From Mesorhizobium sp. L-8-3 (GTDB lineage: Bacteria > Pseudomonadota > Alphaproteobacteria > Rhizobiales > Rhizobiaceae): a stretch of 64,000 bases of DNA. Below are positions 9,746 through 18,861 of the stretch, piece after piece (the first letter of the stretch is position 1; each line of letters starts with the position of its first letter). The stretch lies in contig NZ_AP023262.1 in the NCBI RefSeq assembly GCF_016756615.1, forward strand, positions 806,001 to 870,000, in the 5' to 3' direction. The notes below the pieces were generated by a model that saw only the letters and a program-made list of their open reading frames with translations, was not told the DNA's origin and searched no databases. The position numbers and the translations under genes were made by a program.

Positions 9746-9770
9746 TTGGCGGGATCGTTCGATGCGGCGT
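9746..9770 (+). promoter_or_regulatory. Repeated 25-bp element, copy 2
   Basis: Matches 5429-5453 with one substitution (24/25). It sits 24-48 bases upstream of the second araC gene, in the short gap after the RND gene, which fits an autoregulatory or shared operator. Confidence 0.55.
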
Positions 9771-9793
9771 TCCGCCGGCCAGGAGAAGTAGGC

Positions 9794-10699
9794 ATGGATG
9801 GTTTGGAAACCGCATTGCAGTACGTGCAACGGGACGTCGCTCGAATCGACAGGATTCCTCGGCCTGTCGTCGCTATCGGTCTCAAGCAGGTCGCAAACCG
9901 CCTTGAGGTTTCAGAGCATCAGCACCGCAGATGCGAACTGATCTATACCGTCAAAGGTGTTCTCACTTGCGAGATTGAGCGTAGCCTCTGGACAGTCTCT
10001 CCGCAAAGCGCGGTATGGATTCCATCCGGCACGCCGCATAAGTGTCAGGCTTTCGGCAAGACCGAATATTACGTTCTGTTCTTCGATCCCAACGTCTATC
10101 CGAACCTTCCACGGGCCTGCTGTACGATGTCTGTCTCGCCCCTGCTGCGAGAGGCACTGATCCGCGCCGCGCAGTTTAGTGCGCTTTACCCCCTGGATGG
10201 ACCGGAAGTCCGGTTGCTTCCAGTCATCCTCGATGAACTGAGCGCTGCCCGGACTGAAGACCACCGGCTTCCATTGCCGTCCGATCCCAGCCTGCGGCGT
10301 CTCGCCGACATGATGATGTCCGCTCCTGATGACAAGTCATCGGTGGCGCAGTGGGCAGCGCGCTGCGCGATGAGCGAGAGAACGCTGAGCCGGAAGATGC
10401 GACACGAGACCGGCATGAGTCTCTGGCGCTGGCGTCACCAGCTCCACGTCACGCTGGCACTCCAGCGCATGGCGAGCGGCGACAGCGTTCAGGCGGTGGC
10501 GCTCGACCTCGGCTACGAGACGGCCAGCAGCTTCATCACCATGTTCAAGAAGACGACCGGCAAGCCGCCCGGCCGCTATTTCGCGGAGCGCGGCAGTGAC
10601 GATGATACGCGGGGACCGCGAAAAGACGCCTTCTCCCGACAGCCCGGCAGCAACGAGAAGCTCATCTATCGTTTAATGTCTGCCGGCAGGTCGGGGTGA
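9794..10699 (+). CDS. AraC-family regulator with cupin sensor domain
   Basis: A 301-aa protein; the ATG at 9794 is preceded by AGGAG, and an upstream extension would overlap the RND gene. N-terminal cupin-like motifs (EHQHRRCELIYTVKG, WIPSGTPHKC) and a C-terminal AraC domain (WRWRHQLHVTLALQRM; GYETASSFITMFKKTTG) mirror the regulator at 3758-4654, a likely paralogue. It lies just downstream of the RND pair. Its 3' end overlaps the opposing cysteine-rich gene by 38 bases. The conserved 25-bp element directly upstream suggests cross- or autoregulation with the pump. Confidence 0.92.
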   Translation: MDGLETALQYVQRDVARIDRIPRPVVAIGLKQVANRLEVSEHQHRRCELIYTVKGVLTCEIERSLWTVSPQSAVWIPSGTPHKCQAFGKTEYYVLFFDPNVYPNLPRACCTMSVSPLLREALIRAAQFSALYPLDGPEVRLLPVILDELSAARTEDHRLPLPSDPSLRRLADMMMSAPDDKSSVAQWAARCAMSERTLSRKMRHETGMSLWRWRHQLHVTLALQRMASGDSVQAVALDLGYETASSFITMFKKTTGKPPGRYFAERGSDDDTRGPRKDAFSRQPGSNEKLIYRLMSAGRSG

Positions 10700-11030
10700 A
10701 CTTGTCGATGGAGTTCTTCAAACAATGATTGATCGTGAGCGGATTCAGTCCGCCGCACACCTCTTTTACCTCCAACTGGCACTTGCGGAGAGTGGCCCAG
10801 AGAACTCTGCACATCGAAGAGAGCTTGAGGCGGTTTTCCTCGACACAGCTCGATATAGCGTCGGGCGTAAGCCGCCACGGCCGCACGCAGATTGACAGGA
10901 TCTCCGCTTCGCAAGCCTTCTTGACGGAAGACTCAGGAGCGGCAGCCAGCGCGGGTTGCGGGGGCGCCGTGATAAGGCAGATCAGCATACATGCCGAACG
11001 AAGATGCAAACGCCCGGACCGGGACATCAC
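10662..11030 (-). CDS. Small exported cysteine-rich (GLG1-repeat-like) protein
   Basis: A 122-aa protein with a signal peptide (hydrophobic residues about 10-30, ending PALA). The mature part contains two repeats of the pattern C-x7-C-x12/13-C-x11/12-C (CEAEILSIC ... C ... C and CQLEVKEVC ... C ... C), matching the cysteine-rich repeat first described in Golgi apparatus protein 1 and also found in small bacterial exported proteins. Eight cysteines would form disulfides in the periplasm. It is convergent with the araC gene, overlapping it, and divergent from the TonB receptor gene. Function unknown. Confidence 0.7.
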   Translation of the reverse strand: MMSRSGRLHLRSACMLICLITAPPQPALAAAPESSVKKACEAEILSICVRPWRLTPDAISSCVEENRLKLSSMCRVLWATLRKCQLEVKEVCGGLNPLTINHCLKNSIDKFTPTCRQTLNDR

Positions 11031-11362
11031 CGCTACCTAACCCTGTGGCGCAGGTCTGTTTGACGGAGAAAACCTCCAAGAATCGATCATCAATGGAATC
11101 CTCGTCTCCCGGACCATTGCCGGTTTCGAATAGCGGTGTCGCCAGAGCGTCATCTCAAAGGCCATGGATGAGCTGATTGCCCCGAGCAGGCATCAGTAAA
11201 TAGTCCCTTCCGATAGTCCCGAAAGCGCTGAACGAGCATTTTGGCAGCATCGGAAATCTGTTTGGCGAAACAGCGAAAGGCGAGTTTCAGCCTCAAGTTT
11301 ATCAACGTCGATAATGCGGATCACTCGCAGGTATGTCCGTCGAATCGTCGTTGGGGGCTGGT
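11031..11362. promoter_or_regulatory. Divergent promoter region before TonB receptor
   Basis: About 330 bases between the cysteine-rich gene and the receptor. No convincing gene, riboswitch or strong dyad was recognised. A GGGGG tract lies 7-11 bases upstream of the chosen receptor start. Confidence 0.35.
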
Positions 11363-13501
11363 ATGGCACTTTGGAATAAAAGTAATCTGATGTTGAGCGG
11401 GGTTTCCGTGACCACGCTGGTCTTTGCTCTTTCGGCAATGGAGCCGACCTATGCGCAGGAAAGCCGGCGTTCGTCGCGCCAAGAAGCCGACAATGTCACA
11501 GTTCTCGATCCGATCATCATCACCGCGCGCAAAACGGACGAGCGACTTGAGGACGTGCCTGAGAGCGTCACCGTGGTCTCGCCGGAAGACCTGGCCGCAA
11601 CTCCCCTTGCATCCGCCCCTGCCATCGCGCGCAATTCTCCCAATGTTCAATGGGTCGACCGTGGCGCCGGAACGCAGTTCTTCTCGATCCGTGGCGTAAG
11701 CTCGCTCGGCACGCCGCTCAATTTCTCCGACGGCACCGTTGGCTTCAATGTCGATGGTGTTCCCAACAGCATGATGAGCGCTTCGAGCGTTCTGCTCGAT
11801 GTCAATCGCGTCGAAGTCCTGCGAGGGCCGCAGGGCACGCTTTGGGGCACCAATGCGCTCGGTGGCGCCATCAATGTCGTGACCAATGAACCTGACGGGG
11901 AGCGCGATATTCGCTTCACCACTGAGTTCGGATCGAACGGCTACCGTATGGGTGAAGCAGTTCTCGGCGGCAATATCATTCCCGGTGCGCTCGACGGACG
12001 GATGGCGGTTCGTTTTGGACGTCAGGACGGAGACATCGACAGCCTGTTCACCGAGGATCTCGGTAAGCGTGATATCGGCGCATTTCGTGGCGGCCTGCGC
12101 TTTTCTGGTCTGGAGAACACCACGATTACCTTGTCCGGCTCATATTTGAGCGACAAGGGCAACGCCCCGGCAATTCTGTTACGCGACACGCCTGGCTTTC
12201 CGATCAGCGGAACGTTGACCGAGCCCTACGCAAAAACAACGCACGGGGATGTGACGCTAAAAGTCGAACATGATTTCGATCAATTCAGGTTTGCCTCGAT
12301 CAGCGCGTATCAGAGCAATGAAGGCGAGAGATGGTCGAGTTTTGCTGACAAGCTCGTTTTCGACAGGATCGGTTTGCCTGCTATCCCTGGCGTTGGCGGC
12401 ACGATCGACAAGGAAAACATCTACAGTCAGGAATTCCGCCTGAGTTCGCTTGAAGGCGATCCGATCCGCTGGGTGGTGGGCGCGAGTGTGGTGCGCACCG
12501 AAGGCAGCCGTTTGTGCGATGCTTTGCAATGCACGCTCCCGCCGAACACGACCACGGCGTCCATCGACAGCACGAATCTTGGTCTGTTCGGCGACATATC
12601 GATACCGTTCGCCGAGCGCTGGGAAGTCTCCGCCGGCGCACGTCTAAGCCATGACGATATCGATGCAGGCTTCACCAACGCGCTGAACTTGCCGGGACTG
12701 ACCGGCCGCAATTCAACCACGCAGACGTATCCGACCGGCAGGCTCGCACTGTCTTACAAGTGGACCGACGACATTCAGACGTATGTTTCCGTTGCCCGCG
12801 GACACTCGACGCGCGTTTACTCGCTCCTGCCGTCCGTCGTGAACGGTGTCCTTCCCGATCCATATCCCGCCGCGACAGGTTGGACTTACGAGGCTGGTGT
12901 GAAAGCGAGCCTGTTCGATGACCGTCTGCAACTCGACGGGAGCGTGTTTCACAACGATATCAAGAATGGCCTTATCGCCTATCTCGATCCGCGGGCACCT
13001 CTCGCATTCAAGACCACCTATCAGGACTATACAACGAGCGGATTCGAGCTTCAGGCCCGTGCTCGCATCACGGAAAGCCTGAGCTTCATCGGCGGCGTCG
13101 GTTATACGCACAGCTCTCTTGGCGCGAACGGCGCGAACTACGCTAGGGTGAAGGGCAATCGCGTCCCGAACACAGCCGACTGGACATTCTCGACCGCGCT
13201 TCAATATGACGCGCCGGGATCGGTCATGAACCTGCCGGGGGCGTTCTCATTCAACGTCCAGTATCAGTTCAACGGTTCTCGCGCGGCCGATCCCGAAGAT
13301 TCCTTCGACCTCGATCCGTACCACATTGTGAACGCGCGTGTTGGCTGGAAGAACGACGGCGGGGATTTCGAGGTTTACGCCTTCGGCCGGAACTTGCTGG
13401 ATGAGCGTTACGAGGCTTTTGGCGCGCCTCTCAATGGCGTCCCGACAGTGAATGTCGGCCAGGGCCGCATCGTGGGCGTTGGCATCACCAAGACTTTCTG
13501 A
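11363..13501 (+). CDS. TonB-dependent outer-membrane receptor
   Basis: About 712 aa from the ATG opening MALWNKSNLML; the ATG ten codons upstream lacks as good a ribosome-binding site. A Sec signal ends near PTYAQ. The plug domain is recognisable (LDPIIITARKTDERLEDVPESVTVVS, RGPQGTLWGTNALGGAINVV), followed by a 22-strand barrel with the terminal aromatic residue (GVGITKTF). It resembles catecholate or small-molecule TBDRs common in sphingomonads. The ECF importer follows with under 80 bases between the stop and the chosen next start, so receptor and importer probably move the same substrate across the two membranes. Confidence 0.95.
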   Translation: MALWNKSNLMLSGVSVTTLVFALSAMEPTYAQESRRSSRQEADNVTVLDPIIITARKTDERLEDVPESVTVVSPEDLAATPLASAPAIARNSPNVQWVDRGAGTQFFSIRGVSSLGTPLNFSDGTVGFNVDGVPNSMMSASSVLLDVNRVEVLRGPQGTLWGTNALGGAINVVTNEPDGERDIRFTTEFGSNGYRMGEAVLGGNIIPGALDGRMAVRFGRQDGDIDSLFTEDLGKRDIGAFRGGLRFSGLENTTITLSGSYLSDKGNAPAILLRDTPGFPISGTLTEPYAKTTHGDVTLKVEHDFDQFRFASISAYQSNEGERWSSFADKLVFDRIGLPAIPGVGGTIDKENIYSQEFRLSSLEGDPIRWVVGASVVRTEGSRLCDALQCTLPPNTTTASIDSTNLGLFGDISIPFAERWEVSAGARLSHDDIDAGFTNALNLPGLTGRNSTTQTYPTGRLALSYKWTDDIQTYVSVARGHSTRVYSLLPSVVNGVLPDPYPAATGWTYEAGVKASLFDDRLQLDGSVFHNDIKNGLIAYLDPRAPLAFKTTYQDYTTSGFELQARARITESLSFIGGVGYTHSSLGANGANYARVKGNRVPNTADWTFSTALQYDAPGSVMNLPGAFSFNVQYQFNGSRAADPEDSFDLDPYHIVNARVGWKNDGGDFEVYAFGRNLLDERYEAFGAPLNGVPTVNVGQGRIVGVGITKTF

Positions 13502-13577
13502 ACGTCGTTTCGGTCCCGTGTCGAGCCTTCAGCCGACCGGGACCAACGCGCTCGCCACGTTTCGACGGAACCAGCCT

Positions 13578-14162
13578 GTGTCTATTCCCGGCCAAAAACC
13601 TGTTGCTTCGCGCCGCCGGCGTTACAGCACACGAACGATCCTGATCGCGGCGGCCCTCGGTGCAGCGATCGGCATTATTCTGGTCCCGGTCAATCTTGCC
13701 CTTGTCGGCTTTACGACCGCCTTTCCGCCCGTCGCCTCCGCTTCGTTCGGTTTGTGGGGCATGGCCGCGTTGCTGCCGCTTGCCGTGCTCCGACGCGGCG
13801 GCTCGGGTGTGATCGGCGCGGCCGCTGCCGGTGTCGTGTTGATCGTGTCTCCAGGCGCCTTGCTGATGGTCGTTGTGATGGCGATGTGGGGTGCCGTCAT
13901 GGAGATGCCATTCTTCGTGACCCGATACCGCTGGTTTGGCTGGATCATGTTCACCGCCGCAGGCGTGATCTCCGGCCTCATCTCCTGCGCCATCAGTATC
14001 TATACGTACAACCTGCCGAGTATGGACGGCGGTCTGGTCGCTTTGATCTGCACCGTCCAGATCGCCTCGTTTGTCGCGGGAAGCCTGTTGTCCCTCGTCG
14101 TCGCTCGTGCGCTGGCCCGAGCTGGCATTGCGGGAGGACTTCGTGGTGACGACAGCCGATAA
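13578..14162 (+). CDS. ECF transporter substrate-binding S component (YkoE-like)
   Basis: A 194-aa integral membrane protein from the GTG at 13578; an ATG at 13452 would overlap the receptor gene. Five to six hydrophobic segments are visible (LIAAALGAAIGIILVPVNLAL; PLAVL; GVIGAAAAGVVLIVSPGAL; FTAAGVISGLISC; IASFVAGSLLSLVVA). The family resembles YkoE, whose Bacillus operon ykoE-D-C encodes a thiamine-precursor importer. The order here, S then fused double ATPase then T, is the same. Substrate specificity cannot be fixed from sequence. The gene overlaps the ATPase by 17 bases. Confidence 0.8.
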   Translation: MSIPGQKPVASRRRRYSTRTILIAAALGAAIGIILVPVNLALVGFTTAFPPVASASFGLWGMAALLPLAVLRRGGSGVIGAAAAGVVLIVSPGALLMVVVMAMWGAVMEMPFFVTRYRWFGWIMFTAAGVISGLISCAISIYTYNLPSMDGGLVALICTVQIASFVAGSLLSLVVARALARAGIAGGLRGDDSR

Positions 14163-15894
14163 GACGAACCCCGTCATCTCTCTGAAAGACGTCAGCATAC
14201 GCTATGACACGAGCGACAGATGGATCGGCGATCAGATCGATCTCGACATCTATCCCGGTGAGACAGTTTTGCTGCTCGGTCCTTCCGGCTGCGGCAAGTC
14301 CACTGTCATGCTGGCCCTCGCGGGCCTCATTCCGAACAGCGTGGAAGCGGACCTACGCGGCCAGGTGCTATGCGCTGGCATCGATACCAAGCATATCGAC
14401 GCCGGGCAGCTCGCTGCAAAGGTCGGGATCGTTTTCCAGGACCCGGATGCCCAGATCGTTACAGGCAGCTTGCTGGATGAGGTGTGCTTCGGGCTGGAAA
14501 ATCTTCTCGTTCCGGTTGACGAGATCGAGACCCGTGCGCTCACCGCTCTTCGCAGGATGGGCTTAGCCAATAGCCGCGAGGAAGCGCTCCGCGCTCCCAC
14601 CGAATTGTCCGGCGGCGGTCGGCAACGTCTTGCGATTGCCTGCGCGCTTGCTCTCGATCCGCCGGTGCTTGTGCTCGACGAACCGACCGCGAACCTTGAT
14701 CCGGTCGCCTCGGCCGAGTTTTACGCTGCTCTCACAACCCTCAAGGACGCCTCGCGTGCGATTGTCCTGATCGAACACGAACTCGATGACGCTCTCCAAC
14801 TGGCCGATCGTGTCGTCGTGCTCGACGGCAACGGCACCATTATTCACGATGGAACTCCTGCCGAAGTGCTCGGCATGCATGCGCGCGAGCTTTCTGAACG
14901 CGGAATATGGCTTCCGACCGCAACCCGCATCGGTCTCCGCCTGGGTCTTGACGCCGATCCCGAACGGGTACTGCCGCTGACAGTCAGCGAGCTTGCGCAG
15001 GCCCTCGATGCGGTCGAGGCGCCTGAGGGCACAATCGCGCCGACTACCGATCCGGGCAGATCGCACGATCAAGCGCTTGCTGAGCAAAATGTTGCGATCG
15101 ACGTTCACGCCGCCGGTGTCAGGATCGGGGGCGTGAACGTGCTCCACGACGTTGATCTTCGGATAAGGTCCGGGGAGTTTCTTGCCATTGCCGGTGTCAA
15201 CGGGGCTGGAAAGAGCACGCTCACTCGCGCGATCGCAGGTCTGGTTCCGCTCTCGTCCGGCTCGATCGTGCTTGCCGGCACCTCAATCGCCGAGTTGGAT
15301 ACTCGGCAGATCGGTGATCGTATCGGCTATGTCTTTCAGAATCCCGAGCATCAGTTCCTCGCACGCACCGTCCGCGATGAACTCGCTTACGGCCTGCGCG
15401 TCCGGCGCCGTTGCAAACACGAAATCGGCGATCGTGTTGATCGCATGCTCGGGCGTTTTGATCTGGCCCGCTATGCCGATGTGAATCCGTTTCTGCTTTC
15501 CCACGGAGAGAAGCGCCGCCTTTCCGTCGCAACTGCTCTAATTGCGGAGCCGACAATTCTCATCCTGGACGAACCGACCTTCGGGCAGGATCAAGCCCGT
15601 GCGCGCGAAATCGTAAGCATGATCTGCGAACTGAACGTCGCAGGCATCACCATAATAATGATCACACACGATCTGCAGCTCCTTGCCGACCATGCCCATC
15701 GCGTGGCCCTGCTCTCACAGGGGCATCTCCTCCAAGTGGGCGCGACAGGAGAAGTCCTTTGCGACGCTAGGCTGTTTGAGCGAGCAGGCCTCCGTCCCCC
15801 GCCGGTGCGCCGCACCGCGCTCGCACTCGCGGAAGAAAGACCTGAATGGCACTCGGTCTATCGCACCGGGCAGATTCGGGAAATCACACCATGA
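14146..15894 (+). CDS. ECF transporter fused double ATPase (A-A', YkoD-like)
   Basis: A 582-aa protein with two ABC ATPase domains. GTG at 14146 is chosen because GGAGG lies eight bases upstream; GTG at 14143 is an alternative. Domain 1 has Walker A GPSGCGKST (~45), signature LSGGGRQR (~155) and Walker B LVLDEPTANLD (~175). Domain 2 has GVNGAGKST (~352), LSHGEKRR (~452) and ILDEPTFGQD (~472). The single-polypeptide fusion of both ECF ATPases is typical of the YkoD type. It energises uptake together with the S and T subunits and overlaps both neighbours. Confidence 0.93.
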   Translation: MTTADKTNPVISLKDVSIRYDTSDRWIGDQIDLDIYPGETVLLLGPSGCGKSTVMLALAGLIPNSVEADLRGQVLCAGIDTKHIDAGQLAAKVGIVFQDPDAQIVTGSLLDEVCFGLENLLVPVDEIETRALTALRRMGLANSREEALRAPTELSGGGRQRLAIACALALDPPVLVLDEPTANLDPVASAEFYAALTTLKDASRAIVLIEHELDDALQLADRVVVLDGNGTIIHDGTPAEVLGMHARELSERGIWLPTATRIGLRLGLDADPERVLPLTVSELAQALDAVEAPEGTIAPTTDPGRSHDQALAEQNVAIDVHAAGVRIGGVNVLHDVDLRIRSGEFLAIAGVNGAGKSTLTRAIAGLVPLSSGSIVLAGTSIAELDTRQIGDRIGYVFQNPEHQFLARTVRDELAYGLRVRRRCKHEIGDRVDRMLGRFDLARYADVNPFLLSHGEKRRLSVATALIAEPTILILDEPTFGQDQARAREIVSMICELNVAGITIIMITHDLQLLADHAHRVALLSQGHLLQVGATGEVLCDARLFERAGLRPPPVRRTALALAEERPEWHSVYRTGQIREITP

Positions 15895-16715
15895 GCGACG
15901 GGCGCAATACCGCAACCCGCCGGAGTTGGCTGGCAACGATCAACCCGGTAGCCAAGTTCGCTGCCACGCTCCCGCCGCTCGCTCTACTCTCGTTCACCCG
16001 CGACATCGCCACGCCCGCTGTCGTGGCAGGGCTAGCGCTCGTCGCTATTGTCTCTGGTGTCCCGCTGCGGCTTCGCGCGTTGCTCGCCGGAGTCGTAGCG
16101 ATACTGCTGGTCGGCACCTGGACGACCCTCGTCTTCGCTCTGCTCACCCGATCCGATCTCGTCAGGGACTCACCTATTATCATCGACGGGTGGATTACGT
16201 TGCGCGCCGCCGCCACGCATAATGGTGCATCAACCGCCGTGCGCTTGGCGGCGATGATGATGTTGGCGCTGCTTGGCTCCCTCGGCACCACGACCGACCA
16301 GCTCGCAAGCGCACTGGTCCACCAATGCCGCATTCCCTATCGCTTTGCATACGGTTCGATCGCCGCGATGCGATTCGCACCCCGTTACCGTCAGGAGCTC
16401 CTCACATTGCGTGCGGCTCAGCGGGCGCGCGGCATCATCGATCCTGCTGGTCCGGTCGGCTATTTGCGTCGCACCGGTCGATCGATCGTTCCGCTGCTCG
16501 CGGCCGGTGCCCGCTACGCGACACGTCTCTCCCTTGCCATGGATGCACGCGGGTTCGGTGCCTTCAGCTCTCGTAGCGATCGTAAACCGTCGGTGGTCCG
16601 CGCTCGCGACGTGATATTCGTCATGACGGTCTGGGCTGGCTTCGCGGCGATCTTCGTCACAACTGGGATGCTTGGACTTCTCTCCATAAGCGGAGATTTG
16701 CGCGATCCAGGATAA
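15891..16715 (+). CDS. ECF transporter transmembrane T component (EcfT/CbiQ family)
   Basis: A 274-aa membrane protein with start ATG at 15891 overlapping the ATPase stop (ATGA). Two Ala-Arg-Gly coupling motifs typical of EcfT are visible in cytosolic helices: AAQRARG near residue 175 and MDARGFG near 217. Five hydrophobic segments are present. It would transmit ATP hydrolysis from the fused ATPase to the S component. Last gene of the receptor-ECF operon; the relaxase gene converges 67 bases downstream. Confidence 0.92.
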   Translation: MSDGRNTATRRSWLATINPVAKFAATLPPLALLSFTRDIATPAVVAGLALVAIVSGVPLRLRALLAGVVAILLVGTWTTLVFALLTRSDLVRDSPIIIDGWITLRAAATHNGASTAVRLAAMMMLALLGSLGTTTDQLASALVHQCRIPYRFAYGSIAAMRFAPRYRQELLTLRAAQRARGIIDPAGPVGYLRRTGRSIVPLLAAGARYATRLSLAMDARGFGAFSSRSDRKPSVVRARDVIFVMTVWAGFAAIFVTTGMLGLLSISGDLRDPG

Positions 16716-16782
16716 AGTATGATCGGGTTTGCCTGATCCCAAGAGCGGCCCTCGGCGGCTTCATCCGGCAACCGAAACATCG

Positions 16783-18861
16783 CTACAGAGCTAAGCCCCG
16801 TTGTCGGCCAATCTGCCACGACACCGATCCGCCCTGCACGATACCGCTCACCTCACGGCCAAGTTGGCGGTCGATGACCGGGCGCCACGGGACAAGGGTG
16901 AACTCGTGGCTCTGCTCGACGACGGCGAACTTGCCGCTCGATAGGTGGACGGTCCCGGTGAATCTGCCGCTGACGGTCTCGCCGTCGCTGGCGGCGCGGA
17001 ACGGCAGGTTCTTCGTCGCAGCCATCTCGCCGCCGATGCGTTCGATCTCCCGCGCGCGCAGCGTGGCGAGGAGATTACGCCGATAAAGCGTGCCACCGTT
17101 CAGACCGAGCGTCGCGTCGCCACGGTCGATATGATGCTCGCGGCGGCGGTCGATCGCCTGGCGCACCTCAAAGCCGAAGCCGGTAGGCGCGAGGTCGGAT
17201 GTTTCCGCCGTCATGAGCCGCCGGTCGAGCCAGGTCGCGCCGTCCGCGCCGATCTGCTGTTCGAGCCGGGCGGCCGAGAGGATGCGGATATTGGCCTGCT
17301 TGTTGCGGCCCACGTCATAGGCGGCGGCGCGGCTCTCGAAGTCGTCGGGGATGCGCCATTGGTCTGCGTCGATCCGCTCGACGATGCCGGCGCGGCGTAG
17401 CGCCTCCAGCCGGCGCACATGGGCGTCGACATAGCCGTCATAGTCGCCGCCCGGCACGCGGCCCTCGAACTTCGCCAGTTCGAGATGACGGCTCGGCCGA
17501 TAGACGCCGCCTTCGGCGACTGTCACGATGGTGCGGTCGGACGGACGGCTCGCGGTGTCGGCGGGGCCGATCTCGACGACGCTGCCGATCCGTGCGTCCG
17601 CGATACGGCCGGCGTCAATGCCGGCGACATGGTGCGTGCGGCCGTCGATGCCATCGACCACGACGGTCAGGTTCTCGCCCAGCTCGTCGGTCAGATATTT
17701 GTCGATGACGCGGCCGATGATCGGGACTTCCGGCGCAGCGTCGTGAATCTGGAAGGTCATCGGATCGCGCTCCAGCCCGTCGGCCTTCAGCGCCTTGTGC
17801 ATCGTGCGGATGATGTCGCCGCGCTCGCCCAGTTCGCGTAGCGCCGGTTCCATGCGCTCGCCCAATGCCCAGACGCCTGGCGCGTGCTCGGTGACGAGGC
17901 CCATCTTCTCCAGCTTGGCGAGGCGGCGCAGGCGTAGGGTCCGGTTGAACTGGCGCTTAGGATCGACGAGCTCATTGCGCAGGTCGAGGAAAAGGTCTGC
18001 GGCTTCCTCGGTCATAGCGCGGTCGATGCGGGTGAAACGCTCCTGATCGATTTCGGCCGAGAGCTTGCGGCTCTGCTCGATCTCGGTGACGGGGCCAAGC
18101 TCCAGCGTGGTCAACTCGCTCGCCCGCTCGCGGATGCCATTGGCGAGATAGTCGCCGTTGATGACGAGGTTTTCGCCCAGCTCATCCTTGCCGCGCACGA
18201 TGACATGGACATGGGGATGGCCGGTGTTGTGGTGATTGACCGCGACCCAATCGAGCCGGGTGCAGAGATCGGTTTCGACCTGGGCCATGAGGTCGCGCGT
18301 ATAGGCCGTGAGATCGGAAAGGTCCGCGCCGTCTTCGGGCGAGACGATGAACCGGAACTGGTGGCGATCGTCCGCGCCGCGCTCGACGAAGGCAACGCCG
18401 TCGGCGCGGTCCTCGGTCGCCGAATAGAGCTGGCCGCGCTCGCCATCGCGCGAGGTGCCGTCGCGCTGGATGTAGCGGAGATGGGCGGCGGATTTGCCGT
18501 TCTTCCCAGCGCCCTGGACGTAGCGGGTTTTGACGACGACGCGGCGCTGGCCGGGACTGCTGTGCTTCCACCCGCCCGACAGGGTGCGGGCGCGAACGAA
18601 GGCCGCGCCGCGTCCGCGCTTCAGGCCCGGCGCGCTCGTCCGCGACGCTTTGCCGCCCTTGGCGGTCGCCGAGGATCGAGAGCGCGATGGCGATGACGCG
18701 GATGACCGCGACGGGCTGTTGCTCTGCTGGCGGGCGATCTTCTTCGCCTGGGTGAGAAAGCTCTTGGCCTTGCCGAGCTTCGGCGTGTCGGCGCGGATGC
18801 GGCCGGGCTTCGGCCGGAAACGGAATTCGTCGTCGGCGCTCAAGCGCGCGCCTCCGGCCAA
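16783..18861 (-). CDS. Conjugative relaxase (DUF3363 family)
   Basis: A 692-aa relaxase of the type found in alphaproteobacterial ICEs. The basic, Ser/Arg-rich N terminus (about 40-75) is followed by the nuclease region with HYAxH-like histidines in HPHVHVIVRG near residues 213-218 and an upstream YIQRDG motif; the long C-terminal DUF3363 part ends WQIGRQRGL. Length is normal and no interruption is seen. It would nick oriT and lead the DNA through TraG. In related elements this gene stands close to traG; here RND and ECF cargo separate them. The upstream interval is the natural place for oriT. Confidence 0.93.
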   Translation of the reverse strand: MAGGARLSADDEFRFRPKPGRIRADTPKLGKAKSFLTQAKKIARQQSNSPSRSSASSPSRSRSSATAKGGKASRTSAPGLKRGRGAAFVRARTLSGGWKHSSPGQRRVVVKTRYVQGAGKNGKSAAHLRYIQRDGTSRDGERGQLYSATEDRADGVAFVERGADDRHQFRFIVSPEDGADLSDLTAYTRDLMAQVETDLCTRLDWVAVNHHNTGHPHVHVIVRGKDELGENLVINGDYLANGIRERASELTTLELGPVTEIEQSRKLSAEIDQERFTRIDRAMTEEAADLFLDLRNELVDPKRQFNRTLRLRRLAKLEKMGLVTEHAPGVWALGERMEPALRELGERGDIIRTMHKALKADGLERDPMTFQIHDAAPEVPIIGRVIDKYLTDELGENLTVVVDGIDGRTHHVAGIDAGRIADARIGSVVEIGPADTASRPSDRTIVTVAEGGVYRPSRHLELAKFEGRVPGGDYDGYVDAHVRRLEALRRAGIVERIDADQWRIPDDFESRAAAYDVGRNKQANIRILSAARLEQQIGADGATWLDRRLMTAETSDLAPTGFGFEVRQAIDRRREHHIDRGDATLGLNGGTLYRRNLLATLRAREIERIGGEMAATKNLPFRAASDGETVSGRFTGTVHLSSGKFAVVEQSHEFTLVPWRPVIDRQLGREVSGIVQGGSVSWQIGRQRGLAL

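Noticed and set aside
11281..11332. Weak resemblance to a TPP riboswitch (GATAATGCGG followed by GCAGG)
   Set aside because: The CTGAGA and ACCTGA cores are missing, so the match is not significant.
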